From Epiperipatus broadwayi (Eukaryota; Onychophora; Udeonychophora; Euonychophora; Peripatidae): a DNA stretch of 64,000 bases. This document shows positions 46,200-58,613 of this stretch, one piece after another. The position numbers and the translations under genes were made by a program. The notes below the pieces were generated by a model, which ran no database searches, had not been told where the DNA came from, and saw only the letters and a list, made by a program, of their open reading frames with translations. Position 1 is the stretch's first letter. Each line of letters starts with the position of its first letter. The DNA is taken from NCBI GenBank assembly GCA_028023455.1, contig JAQFVV010000205.1, positions 1,471,353 to 1,535,352 of the forward strand, in the 5' to 3' direction.

Positions 46200-47244
46200 T
46201 TGCATACATATGGTAGTATGCTTGGCAAAGTGGGTAATTTCTACAATTATTTTTTTTAGTTAAGTGCATTTTTGGTGTTATAGGTATGGAAAGTATCATG
46301 CAGCCAACCAACGCAGAGTCTCAACATCTACTACTTCATCAGAAATGAATATTAACAAAAAATCAAATTTTCGACAAACATGTAAATTTTATGCTTATAT
46401 TATTTTCTGATAGAGAGCAGCACAAGCATTACCTATGTGCTCATTCTGACATTGCAGTTTTTTTTTTAAAAAAAAATTATTTGAAATTACTTCAAAGTGT
46501 AAAGCAAGTGATCACAGAAATTCTACAAAGCTTAAAAAGATTTTCAAAGTTCTCTCTTTCAATATTAAAATGAAAATTATTATTTTAATAGTAAAAGGAA
46601 AAGAAAGTGTAATCTGAAGCTGGTCTTTTATGTTGATAAGAGAAAGAAATCATCCATTTGGTAAATAAAGAAAAGGGAAAAACAAATATGGTCATATACA
46701 AAAAAAATATCAAATTAAAAAGAAATATTAAGTTTTATTGGTACTTTAGTATTAGAGCTGCAATGTAGGAGAGATAGGAGGCCTTTTCACAACCACAATA
46801 AATGTGTAATGTTGCGATGATGTCAAATTGAAAAGAAATAAACCCTGCAAGTATATGTGTGGAAATGTTTTTATCTTGAATAACGCAATCTTTTCTTTTT
46901 TTTTTTGTAATACTTCGACATTTTCAGTTATTGTCCAGATTTCTTTCTGCCATACTTAACGATATAAAAAAAAGGTTTTGCCAGGATAAAAATCTAATAA
47001 AAGTCTCATAATTAATATGTATTTTTTTTTTTTTTGTGGTTTTTGTTCTTTTTTTTTTTGTTTTAAGTTGTTTATAAACAAAATATGTTTATTAACATTT
47101 CTGTTGAAAATCCCAGCATACTCTGCAATCACATGCTACATTTTTGGAAGGAAAATTTTTATGAGATATGTTTTGTTTCAATGCGACAATTTCTCATATA
47201 TTACCCCTAAAATATCATATAAGTATACTTAATGAGTTTTTGTA

Positions 47245-47600
47245 AATATTATTTAAAAACCAAAATCATTTATTGTTTGTTTAGTAACAATTTTTTTGTG
47301 TAATGGCATCATTTCCTTAAGATCGCAAATCACATTTTTTTTTTTTTTGATTGGGAATGTCATTTTTAAAAGTTGTTAATGTGAAAGTCATATATATAGT
47401 TAGTGTCTTTTTATGAATATTATTTAAAAACCAAAATCATTTACTGTTTGTTTAATGCGTATTTAAACTAACAATTTTTTTTGTGTAATGCCGTCATTTC
47501 ATTAAGATCTCAAATCGCATTTTTTTTTTTGCTTTCAAATGTCGTTCTAAAAAGCTGTTAGTGTCCAAGTCATACATATTTGAATGTCTTGTTCAAAATC
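47245..47600. repeat. Tandem duplication, about 171-bp unit
   Basis: The unit at 47245-47415 is repeated at 47416-47600. Both begin AATATTATTTAAAAACCAAA and share TTTTTGTGTAATG..TCATTTC.TTAAGAT. The second has a small insertion after GTTTGTTTA. Confidence 0.8.
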
Positions 47601-47652
47601 ATACATTTCTTATTGAAAATGATAAATATTTATTATGTTTTTACTTTTAGTC

Positions 47653-47897
47653 CTGCAATACGGAGCATGTATTAGACCTGTGCCCATTTCACATTCGCAT
47701 CAAACCTCCCGATAACATTGTAAATCTTGACAAAATATCATGTACAAGATTCATGTACATGTTTTTTTTGCCCAAAAAGTCATGTACAAGATTCGTGTAC
47801 ACATTATTTTGGTCAGATCCCAAAATTACAAAGTTATCAGGGGATTGATACGAGTGTGAACAGGCACAGTAGGTCTAATACATGCTCTGTGTTGCAG
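47653..47897. mobile_element. MITE-like element with about 70-bp inverted ends
   Basis: Left end CTGCAATACGGAGCATGTAT and right end (inverted) CTGCAACACAGAGCATGTAT continue pairing for about 70 bp. The centre has two direct copies of TCATGTACAAGATTC(A/G)TGTA. No clear target duplication. An ORF reading through it (47727-48011) is not supported as a gene. Confidence 0.7.
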
Positions 47898-48178
47898 CTC
47901 CAATACCAAAGTACCATTTTATCATTATTTATTTTTCAAGAGTATAAACATGTCTGTCCATTATGGGCTCTCATTTTATTATTTCACTGTCTTTTTTACA
48001 ACTTTTTCTGAAATTATTTTTGTTAATATTAATTTACAACTATTATAATCTTTAAATTAAGCTATTTTATAGTTATATATATATATGTAATTGATAAAAA
48101 TGCCTATTTATGTATGGTGAATAATACATGACATTAACAAAGCACGAACTGCTATCCATTAATTTACGTTACCCACTA

Positions 48179-48232
48179 AGGCTTTGAACAAAATGTAGCA
48201 GAGCCACCATCTGCTATATTTTGTTTCAAGCC
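48179..48232. repeat. Short inverted repeat
   Basis: GGCTTTGAACAAAATGTAGC pairs with the inverted TGCTATATTTTGTTTCAAGC across a short loop. Confidence 0.6.
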
Positions 48233-48239
48233 CCTGCCA

Positions 48240-51220
48240 CTTAAATTGTACATCATGTATAATAGTTTACATTTTGTTGATAAGCTTTAAGTCCCAGCAG
48301 AATTCCTATTATTTTAAAACAGAATTGCAAATATGCAGGTCTTTTCATACACACACATAATACAGTTATTTTTTTGTGTATATGTATATAGTATGCATGT
48401 ATAATATAAGATTATAGTATAAACAAAATTTAAAAAAATAATTAATAGTTTTTAATTATAAACTGAGGAAGTATATATACATTTACTATGTATGTTCATG
48501 CATTCACATTAATTCTAAAAATAACACTAATAAAAACTTACTATACTGTATCTTTATTTTTTTAAAATCTAATGAATAGAGAAGTAAGAAGTTTTTACCA
48601 CCATTAAACACCCTTTGGATGACATTCTTTTTTTTCTTTTTTTTTTTTTTGATAACTTATTATTTTTTTTCTCTATAGAATTGCTATAGCAGTCTCTTTA
48701 TCAGCAATGCTCTCTAATTAATTTGACGTTTTTAATATTGAATTGATTGCAGAATCTATACTGTTACCCCTACTTCTCATTACCGATTTTAAATTCTCAA
48801 TTTGAACTCTTCAAACAGTAAACTTTTTAACACAATTCAAGAATATTTTATAATTTTTTTTTGCCACTACTGAAATGCTAGTTTTCATTTTATTGTTTAA
48901 GAAAAATACTTTATAAATTCCTTAAATTTCTTGAAACATTTAATTTTTAATGCTTAAAGAACATTTTGTTACAGGAAATATTGTATCACGAAACAATAAA
49001 AAGAGTATCATAAAATGTGCTTTCATGTAAGATGAATAAAACTTTATTAATAAACTTGTTCACTTGTGCCATTCCGAGATGGAAAAAATAGCTTCTGCCT
49101 TATCATAAAATTAATTAAATTTACGAATTTTAATGTTACTATTTTTTGTTTATTTACATTTTTTATGGCTACATTTGCTTCTGTATAGTGTATAGTTGTA
49201 GTAGTGTATATTGCTTTAGCATATATCTTAGCCATACTATATTGCAGAAATAGTGCACCTACATAAATTTTCATTAATAAATTAATCATGTAAACAGTTA
49301 GGGTGAGGCATCCATTGAATGTAGATACTACTGCAAAAGTTTTGGATTAGACTAATCACTCTAAATCAGGCAGTTATTCAGTATTAGAGATCTTGAAGTT
49401 TGTTAATTTGATTCAATTAATACCTTGAATTAAACTAAAAATAATTTATTATATCATAGTCCACTGATAATATGGGCAAGCAGACCAGTGCCTTTAGCAT
49501 TGAGAGAATTGGGAAAATAGTGAAGACTACTATATTATGTTGTTATTAATTTATTTCACCCATTTTGAATTTATTTAAAAATTATTCTCTCAAGATTTAT
49601 CAATTATCTGGGTTTGAGAGAGTCTGGAAAAAAAAATTGCAATCCCATAATAGTGCTTGCCTGAAATTTCTAATGAATCAGTAAAGTGTTGTAGTTTGCA
49701 TGTTATAATATTATTCATCACTTTAATTTTTTAATATATATCGATTGAAGATTATTATATGAGCAATGAATAATATCAGCCAATTACTACATCAGTTACA
49801 GTCAGTTATACTATTGAAATTGTAGATTAATCAAATATTACTTTTAAGTAGTGGAAAGATCTTTGAAGAAATCTTTGGGTTAACCGAAACTGTCAGCGTT
49901 TTTTTTTTTTGAACTTTGAATAAAATATTGTATTTATATTGTGCTACAAAAAATTGAAATCTTATATGAGTATTGCTTATTTATATTAGTCAAATGTTCT
50001 GAGGGTTTTTTTTATTGGAATTAAATACCAAACATCGTTGTTGAATTTATTGAGTTTTTTTTTTTTTTTTTGAGTATCTCACATTTAAATATGGGAATTG
50101 ATTACATTTCAGTCTATAAACTTTATAATATATATTTAGTTTTTTTTTTTTAAAAAAATTTAAATGCTTTATTCCACTTAAAGATGCTTGCTAAATAAAA
50201 TCAAAAGCTTAAAATTATTTCTAGGATCAACCTTTTTTGACAGCTGATTATCATTGATGAGAAGTGTTAAGAGCATATTTATTAGAATATCTTCCATAGC
50301 ATATTCTGCTGATACTTATTTCTGATACATTATTAAATATTACTCTAATATTATCTCTTGTGGAGATCGTTCATCATCCCAAATGTTTTTCACCGTTTTT
50401 TGAAAGAGAAATTGTCTTGAAGAAAATATATGAATTCATAAATAACTCAGGTTTATCTTTTATTTAAGATATGCTCTTACTATTTTTTTATATTCAATGT
50501 CAAATCAAAGTTTCTTGTGCTAGAAACTTTTCCAGAAAACACTTCAAAAACAGAAACATTGTAATAAAAGAGATAGGCTTCGTGCAAAATCCTAAATCTT
50601 TTTTAAAGATCCAATAATGTAGACAGATGAATTTGAATTGCCCAATTGTTATTGGAGATTCGGAATTACCTGTGAATTATTCCGGAAATGATATTTAATA
50701 GTTTTCCATTTACGTGTATAACAAGTAGCTTCCTATGTATACATTTATTTGGGAAGCAATCAGTTTCCTGCTTGGAATCTATGACTTAATAAATATTTAT
50801 GAAAAAGTCAAAAAACAGTATCACTTGTTTATAATATGTTCATTATTTAACCCAACATTTTTTTTGGTCTCGTTATGATTTGATATGAGACTAAATATTG
50901 GAAAAATTAGACCCACTTAATAGCATAATTTTGAGAAGCTAAATTAGTTTTAAAAAAATTTTTTTTTATCAAATATTTTGTATTTTTTCAATAGAACATA
51001 CATTCATTGTTGCATACATGGTCTATATTTTAGATATATCTGTTTTCTCTTTTTTAATCATCAGCTTGTGTTCTTTCATTTGTTTTTCAATGACACAATT
51101 GGTCTCAATAATGTATGTCCTTGTACATTCATTCGGTATTTCATAGATGTAGTTTCTGTTTTTCAGCATTTCATTTGAATCACAGACTAGAATTACAGAC
51201 CCTACATTTACAGAGTTCTG
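48240..51220. other. AT-rich intronic DNA
   Basis: Multiple poly-T runs (about 48626-48654, 49900, 50056, 50141). No element recognised. Confidence 0.5.
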
Positions 51221-51221
51221 A

Positions 51222-51482
51222 TTAGCTTACACAATCTGTCCCAGTGAATAGGTGACCCTTTCTCTGAGCTGCCCACATCATCTCTGCATCTAAGTATGTG
51301 TTACATAGAAACCTACGTGGGGTACCCAAAATAACTGAATCTCTGGAGTTATTGTAGCACATTTCCATTGCTAGAAACCACTCGCGAGGATTTTCCTGCA
51401 TCAGCCTGCCAACTGTCATCATTGAGTGAAGTCGTGGTACCACATAATAAATATTTTTGTTAAGTGCTTCTTTATTTGTCAA
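51222..51482 (-). CDS. Unrecognised 86-codon ORF, slightly GC-richer block
   Basis: The minus-strand frame includes PRLHSMMTVGRLMQENPREW, FLAMEMCYNNSRDSVILG, TPRRFLCNTYLDAEMMW and QRKGHLFTGTDC. Base composition over 51230-51445 is visibly less AT-rich than its surroundings, so it may be a relic of a real coding or repeat sequence. I do not recognise the family. It lies about 350 bp upstream of a mariner relic on the other strand and may or may not belong with it. Confidence 0.3.
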   Translation of the reverse strand: MTNKEALNKNIYYVVPRLHSMMTVGRLMQENPREWFLAMEMCYNNSRDSVILGTPRRFLCNTYLDAEMMWAAQRKGHLFTGTDCVS

Positions 51483-51834
51483 TTTTTATAATGCTTGAAA
51501 AGTTGGAACGTGAAATTTGGTTTTCTGTTAGAGAAAACATTAGAGAAAACAGTTGTAATGCTTGAAATAGTTCAAAAGCAAGTTACTCTGGGGAAAACAT
51601 AAGTAATACGAGTTGTTTAATGGAAATATCTAATTCACCACATCCCAACATAGCATGGCGAGTGAAATCCAACATCAAGATGTTGATATTTATATATATA
51701 TATAAATGGCATTGTTCACTCAGAATTTCTTCATAATGATTAAGCATTTTATTTACAAATTCTGAAACATTTGTGTTGCCTTAAAACGAAAACATCCCAA
51801 TTTGAGCCTAGGTTGGGGTGAAAGCATCACCATA

Positions 51835-52123
51835 ACGACCTGCCAAATTTTTAATTAAAAACAGCATGATCATGCTTATCCATCAGCCATATTCACTTGA
51901 TCTCCACCCGACTTTTTTTTTTTTATTTCCTTAAATGAAAAAGTACCTCAGAAATAAAAAAAAGTTTTGTGGAGTTATAAGTGTGATCAAAAAAACAGAT
52001 GCTTTAGATGCCACCACTTTGCAAGAGTTTCACGACTATTTCGAAAAATGGAAAACATGTTTAGACTGGCACATAGCATCAAATGAACAATACTTTGAAG
52101 GAGATTCGATTTGTTACATTTAA
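51835..52123 (+). pseudogene. Mariner-like transposase, C-terminal fragment
   Basis: Plus strand: RPAKFLIKNSMIMLIHQPYS, LDLHPTDFF (the PYSPDLAPxDFF motif with the third catalytic Asp), then after a small frameshift in a poly-T run, KKYLRNKKKFCG, LQEFHDYFEKWKTCLDWHIA and YFEGDSICYI, the usual mariner/SETMAR-like C-terminus (W..C/CIA..G.YFEGD). The first two thirds of the protein are absent. Stop at 52123. Confidence 0.7.
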
Positions 52124-52420
52124 AAATAAATACACAAATATTTATTACAAAATACTGTTGTTGTTTTTTTTTGATCTGCCCTCATAGTTTGTTCATTTTG
52201 AAAATTATAAGACGCTAGTATTCTGGAACATGAGTCTAAATATAGAATGCAATTGTTTCATATCTTAATCTGTAATGGAACAATAATTGTGATTTCAATT
52301 GGTGTTTCTGAAATGTTAGAAATAATTCAGTTCGATATAACCACGAATCACAAGGATATTTTAAAATGATTTGTAAGATTTTGTAGTCACAGTGGGAGTA
52401 TTAAAAATGATTCTCTAAAG

Positions 52421-52871
52421 CAGTGGTCTTCAACCTTTTCACACCTGCGGACCGGTAAAAATAAGGATAAGGTTTCGCGAACCTGCAAAAGTCTATAGAT
52501 AATTTTTTTTTAAAGATGAGCATAATTGTTATAACTGATCAAAACAACAATGTTAAATATATAAGATAAAGTTTTATATATATGGAGTTTGTACAATAAA
52601 AAACTTTTATTTTGAATTTTGAATTTTTTTAGAAAAGTAATAAAAAATGTAATTCTACCCCCCCCCCCCCCCAATAAACATCTGTGATAACTAGAAAAAC
52701 AAATTAATTTATGTATGATTGATTAGATTTTGTTTTCGTTCTGTATTCTTTTTTTTTAATTGGGTAAAAATGAGATGGAAAAAATTAATAAAAATTGGTT
52801 ATATTTATTAAAAATTTAAACTCTTATTATTTTGTTATTATAAACTTTCTCTAGCTGGCGGACGACCACTG
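52421..52871. mobile_element. Non-autonomous hAT-type element, copy 2 of the 28131 family
   Basis: 451 bp. Left end CAGTGGTCTTCAACC; right end ..GACCACTG; 8-bp duplication CTCTAAAG (52413-52420, 52872-52879). The interior (52440-52830) is collinear with 28150-28590 including the poly-C run, but the right GGGCCGCGG segment is deleted. Confidence 0.88.
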
Positions 52872-52999
52872 CTCTAAAGAAAGAGTGAAACACACAGTCA
52901 CGTTATTATTTATGATTCAGGTGTGTTGGTGCCAGTAACACGAGTTGATTCAGGGGTGGTGCTGTAGATAACTTAGAGACTGAAATGTATCTAAAATTA

Positions 53000-54800
53000 A
53001 AATATTCAGTTGTTAATTTAGTATCGGACCTTTTTAGTGGTAAAAATGTTAATTTAGGTTCAAAACTTAAGGGTTTGAATCTCAGGTCATCAGTAAGAAT
53101 AGTATCAAAGAAATAGAGGTGACTGTTATTTGTGTGTGTATAAATTCATTTACCCTTACCGAGAAAGCTTAAGATGCAAAAACTGTCATTAGATTGTCAT
53201 TATTATCTAGTGTTCATTGATTATTTGAGCGTGGCTCTGAAGTAGGATAATACTTAATGCAGAAATAAGGATAGAATGAAATATTTTTTTTTCAGAATCA
53301 ATTTCTAAATATATATAAAAAAGATAAATATATATTGTTTTTTTTTTTTTTAAAAAAAAAAAATCCATATAAGAAAATCTTAAAAATTTTTTGTTTTTTA
53401 TTTAATGGAATTTTTAAAAGCCATTACGTAACTTATTAATATAATCTTTTACATAATATTGTTTTTTTCTTTTTCATAAAGAAATGATGAAAGTTAAATT
53501 CTTAATGTAGTCAGCACTCATAAATAATTGAATGATTCAATTATTTATCATCACTTTAGAAAATAAATGTGTATAAAGTGAATGATTTTTTAAAATGATT
53601 ATATGATTCACGTCTGGGTGTATGTGTGAAATAATGCATTGATGCAAATCAGTGAGTATATATGCATGCGTGTGTGTGTGTGTGTGTTAGTAGTTTTCAT
53701 TGTTTCCTTAGAGGTCTACCATACATCTTAATTAACTCTTTTTTGCACATTTAAGTAGAATTGCTGTTTAATAACATTTATATTTTAATTTGTTAAATAC
53801 TTATTAAATTTTACAATATTTCTTTTTGTTTTTACTTTCAAAATAAATATTACTTTCGAAATAAGGCAATGGGAGAGTCATTATAGTCTCTTTATAGTGT
53901 TACTTGTAAAACCAAAGCTTTTTTTGCATTTAGAAACTATTGTAATCTCACATCTATTACTTCTAGAAAACAGAAATCAACTTTCTTAAATAATTATCAG
54001 AGACTTTACTTGTAATATAAAGAATGGTTTAAAGAATTAAGAAGCACGCATAGATCTGATTTTGTTTCCTCAAAGTTACAAGTAAAATGTCATAACAAAT
54101 TACATATGATTATTGATATTTTTAAGATGTTTGAATTTGCGAACTGAAAAGTCAATTGAATGGGACACAAAAGAAAGCATTATTAGCTAGTGCTGGCCGA
54201 AAATTGAGTAATTTGAAATGTAAATTTGTATTGATCAGGTATGGGTGGTAGCTTTATTAGAAGTGATATAGGTTTAAATGATAGGATTTTAGTTTGAAGT
54301 AATTGTAGTGGAAAAGCAAAAATGGCATTTTCCTTGCGTTTAGATTTACAGGTCTTTGATTTATTAATGCCAGTTCAGAGGATACATCTATAAAATTACT
54401 TACAGTGTTTGGAATATAAATTAATTTTCGAAAAATTCAGATATTTTTAATAGATAGTGGCAAACGTCCAACAGCTTTTATCTTCAATGGCTGATCTGTG
54501 TGCTAATTTAGATCAGTTTAAATGTCTCATTTTAAAAATACAGTGGTTGATTTGAATTCTGAGGCTCAGCACAAACTTCACTGGGTTGTCACTGTGTTGA
54601 ACAAATTGATATTACTGGTCCATCATAGTCATTTTTATAGAATTGTCAGTTCACACTTTATGTTGAATAGAAACAAAACATTTACCCTTATAGACTTAAC
54701 ATAAAAGCACTGAAACATTTTCATTTAAAGATGCTCAGTAAAATTCTCAAATTATGACAATATTATCATTATTGGGAAGGTTTTTAGAGTGCCAGTTGAA
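53000..54800. other. AT-rich intronic DNA with GT microsatellite
   Basis: A (GT)n run at about 53670-53687 and poly-T/poly-A at about 53338-53363. No gene recognised. Confidence 0.5.
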
Positions 54801-54834
54801 ATAATAATAATTGTATGATTTCTTTGTTCAGGAA

Positions 54835-55330
54835 GTCACATGAAATTTGAACAGTGGGAGTAACAGAAACGAAGTGCAATCTCATATTCTATAGTCCATT
54901 ATTTTACCTACTATTCTATATGCAAGGTCTTTCTGGGTGTTATGATATTGCATTCATAATTGTAAGAGCATGAAATATGAGCATTAGAAGTCATAGAATT
55001 GAGCTGCAATCCATAGAGCTTGAGCTTGTGAGCCTCTATGTATGATTTTGTTACAAGTAATAATATTGAATTTACAATCATAAAATGATGACATTTGAGC
55101 ATAGGAAGTAACAGAATTGAACTGCTATTCATAGATCTCTAGTTTTAAACTACACATGAACCTACTAGAAATTATGATTTTGAATCCACAATTGTAAGAA
55201 TAAAAAGTTGTAGCATTGGAAGTGATAGAATTTAGCTATAATGCATGGAATTGATCTCATGAATCTACCACTGTCTAAAATATGAAATCCCTCACTGAAT
55301 ATGATGATATCAAATCCATAATCATAGTTT
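54835..55330. repeat. Degenerate tandem repeat, about 115-bp period
   Basis: Blocks of the form (T)GAGCAT.GGAAGT.A(C/T)AGAATTGA.CTGCAAT.CATAGA, followed by CCTACT.., ATGAT.TTGAAT.CACAAT(T)GTAAGA, recur about four times (starting near 54850, 54975, 55090 and 55210), each diverged. Confidence 0.6.
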
Positions 55331-55557
55331 TTGTTGTTGATTAGGTAAGATTAAAGAATAAATACTAACATCAGTCTAAAATGGTAAACTGGAGCATTAT
55401 TTTCATGTAAGAGTCTAAGTCGTATTACTGAGAATAAAAATTGATAGAGCCACTATTTATGGCAATTACAAGTTTGTTTTATAAAAAGTCATAAATAATA
55501 CCATTGACCAGAATGTGATACTAGAAAAATATTTGTGATTGTGGATTAGTTGTTGTA

Positions 55558-55613
55558 GACATATTCATTGCAAACTTCTGTATTTCCACACAGAAGTTTG
55601 CAATGAATATGTC
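55558..55613. repeat. 24-bp-arm palindrome
   Basis: Arm 55558-55581 (GACATATTCATTGCAAAC..) pairs with 55590-55613 across 8 bases. The right arm belongs to the direct repeat starting at 55579. Confidence 0.85.
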
Positions 55614-55803
55614 ATCCCTAATAACATCCCTTATAGCGAGTAGTTAATATTGATCAATAATTAGTATAGTTTGAATATTATAATAAAAAACTTCAATAAT
55701 GTTTGTAATTTATTAAAAATTACTACTAAAATAGTCACTATATACAAAATAAAATAAAAAGTGAATGAAATACTAAATTCATTATAGAGTTAAGCTTGAG
55801 TTA
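55579..55803. repeat. 225-bp direct repeat, copy 1
   Basis: Nearly identical to 56381-56605, both running from TGTATTTCCA to TTAAGCTTGAGTTA. Confidence 0.9.
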
Positions 55804-56380
55804 AGCACTATCATCTAGCATGTATTAGTTACTCAAGCTTTCACAGGGAGGCAAAATCCAAATCTCACTAAAAGTAACTTGGAGGTAGAAGTCATGATAT
55901 TTTGTTGATGTTAAAATTTAATTCTATTTTTTTTTACTTTTTTTTTTTTGCCTCTGGAGTTAAAATTTTTATATTCTTTATCCTCTTCGCTTGCAAAACA
56001 GCCATATTGAATATTTAAAAAATTATGTTAAGTCACAAATTTTATTATAACTTCAAAAAAATGACATAATATATATTGTTTGAAACATAAAACACCAAAG
56101 AATGTAATTAAGCTGAAAAAAATATAGTTATTGAAACCCAAAGTAATAAAAAAAAGAATAAAAGTTAATATTTCTAATAATTATTTTCATATTATTTCAT
56201 AAATTCAAAATTATCATGCATACAACTTAAAATTATATTTTTGTTAGTAGGTTAGTTGGATTCATCATAAAATTTCTAAAAAAATGGTATATATAACACT
56301 TGCCTAAGGTAATCCATCACTTGAAAACTTCATAGAATAAAGACATTAGTACCTTTCATTTTTCTAGTAGCCTTTCAAAA

Positions 56381-56605
56381 TGTATTTCCATACAGAAGTT
56401 TGCAATGAATATGTCATCCCTAATAACATCCCCTATAACAAGTAGTTAATATTGATCAATAATTAGTATCATTTGAATATTATAATAAAAAACTTCAATA
56501 ATGTTTATAATTTATTAAAAATTACTACTAAAATAGTCACTATATACAAAATAAAATAAAAAGTGAATGAAATACTAAATTCATTATAGAGTTAAGCTTG
56601 AGTTA
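56381..56605. repeat. 225-bp direct repeat, copy 2
   Basis: Partner of 55579-55803, 802 bp apart, with only a handful of differences. Together they could be LTR-like ends of a short non-autonomous element, or a segmental duplication. The 577-bp interior has no ORF. Confidence 0.9.
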
Positions 56606-56900
56606 CATAAGTTAGTAGTTTAGAGTCAGTGCGACGTAATATTATTTATTCTATCTTTGTATGTTTTGAGGAGTCATATTGCTTCATGCTACTATGACCA
56701 TAAATTTAGTAATAGCTTCATCAACTGCCACCTCTCTGCATTTAATATGCAGCTCTGAAATTTACATTGCAGTAGTGTATAATCGGCCTAAAGTTTATAT
56801 ATTGGTAAAATCTTTACTTTTAGCATTTGCGTATTTTTATTATTATTAAAATGCAGATAAGTCATTATAAATTTATTTAACGCACATTGATTACATAAAT

Positions 56901-57012
56901 AATATTTACTAAGGCAATAAACCTAAAGCATGTGCGGTTGAAAATGCGAAGGTTAGGGACCTTCGCATTTTCGATCGCACATGCTTTAGGCTTATTATCT
57001 TAGTAAATATTA
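56901..57012. repeat. Near-perfect hairpin, about 53-bp arms
   Basis: Arms 56901-56953 and 56959-57012 pair across a 5-base loop, including TAAAGCATGTGCGGTTGAAA against its complement. A few mismatches and one small indel. Confidence 0.9.
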
Positions 57013-58360
57013 CAAGTTATTATAGAAAAATCTAAATCGGGTCATAATAATTGCAAAATATGTTTATCTTTGTCTCATATCACCTAATTCAAATACTGTA
57101 CCCAAGCCGAAATCATACCAAAAAGTGCAGATAATTCATGATATAAATTTACATAATCACGCTATTTTTTTGATCAGCGTATATGTTAGTTTCAATAATA
57201 ATTTTGTAGTATATTTTTTATCAAATATAAATTCAAATAATAATTAAAAAAAATATAAAAAGAAATACTTACCATTGGCCCCCAATATTGTTCAGTCAAA
57301 AACTATAGCGGTATAAACTTGTATTTTTTCTGATGTAATTTTTAGGGCAAATAAACTTCCCTTAACAGTGAAAAAATTAAGAGAAAGGCAAAAAAAAAAA
57401 ATACAATTTCTTGATCACAAAAATTATCATAAAATTTTTATTTTTTATCATAGAAAAATAAAACTTATCTTTTCTGAAACTAGAAAGAAAGATGGAAATG
57501 AATGTAGATAGAAATTGTCTCCATCTTATGTGACATTTGTACAGATCTCATTAATAACTTAAACATTTATATACGTAAATGTTAGATTTTAATTAATTAA
57601 TTACACCCACCCACCCACATGATTGAACTAAGGTGAAAGATGCACTGAGATAATAATTTTTGAAATATATATAATTGTACTATTATTTCTGTTACAGAGA
57701 TTTAGATGTTTTCGATCTCTGACTAATTCACCTGACAAAAAAAAATTGTTTTGAAATACATGTGTAATAAATGAGTTTGGTCAGGAAATTTTTGGAAATT
57801 TTTACACTGAGATGAAGTATAATATTATAGATTTGCTTTTAATAATAATAATAATTAAAAGCCATTTGTAAATGAGTATAGCTACTCTAACTCCAAGAGA
57901 AAAAAAAAAATGCAAGAAAAAAACGAGAGTATGACTGTCCAATAGAACATGCTGGCTCATTTTTTTTGTTTACTTAATATTTGACAGTATTATCTTTTAA
58001 TTTTTTCAACAGAAATGTTTTCTTTCTAAAATACTTCAACATTATTGTAACTCTTCAGTGTATTCACTTATAACATAAAAGTTATTAAATATAAAAAATT
58101 AATTAAAGAATTATTGTGTTTTCAAACTCGGCTAAGTTTAACTAGGCAAAATAATTTGAATTTTTTCTGAAGTATCGGAGTTTTCCTATGTTTGTTTTAT
58201 TAAAATTTGGAAATAGCTTTTATTAATTTGTCTGCTCATCTTTCTGACACCCCATACTCCCATCTATTTGCTTGTCAAACTATCTATTTATATAAAACAA
58301 ATACATATCTAAATCTTAATTTTTCCTTCGGTTGACTATGTAATTCTTTTGCATACTTAT
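57013..58360. other. AT-rich intronic DNA
   Basis: No element recognised. A short (CCCA)n-like run at about 57606-57618 and an ATA microsatellite at 57840-57855. Confidence 0.5.
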
Positions 58361-58363
58361 CGT

Positions 58364-58507
58364 GTATGCATAACAAAGTGGTTTCTTTCTTTTTATATTA
58401 AACACCTAGATGCACTTTCGGTGGTGAGCACCATGGCCATAGCAACGAAAGTGTTTTCAACTATATAAGATAAAGAGAATAAAAAAACTGCTTTGTTATG
58501 CCTATGG
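58364..58507. mobile_element. Short foldback/MITE-like element
   Basis: TGCATAACAAAGTGGTTTCT at the left pairs, inverted, with the right end carrying AGGCATAACAAAGCAGTTTT. Pairing continues into CACTTTCG / CGAAAGTG near the centre. It is about 140 bp and sits just upstream of the second EHMT exon. Confidence 0.65.
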
Positions 58508-58613
58508 GCTAACATATGTAAAAGAATATCTAAATATGCATTTGTAAATATTTTATCTTGTTGGAGATATATTTATTAGTGCTTTTAGCAGATGTGTATA
58601 TATATTTTTTTAG

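Larger units (their letters stand above)
18371..58613 (+). other. 40,243-bp phase-0 intron of the EHMT gene
   Basis: The interval lies between donor GTAAGA (18371) and acceptor TTTTTTAG (ending 58613). The flanking exons encode adjacent residues of one ankyrin domain, so this is a single intron unless an alternative exon exists. It holds Gypsy, hAT-type, mariner, RTE/CFDP2-like LINE, LTR, foldback and hammerhead-repeat insertions, each described separately. Between them the sequence is AT-rich with frequent homopolymers and no other exon-like open stretch that I could support. Confidence 0.8.

Noticed and set aside
47727-48011. 94-codon plus-strand ORF
   Set aside because: Made by the MITE-like element's direct repeats running into flanking DNA; not a gene.
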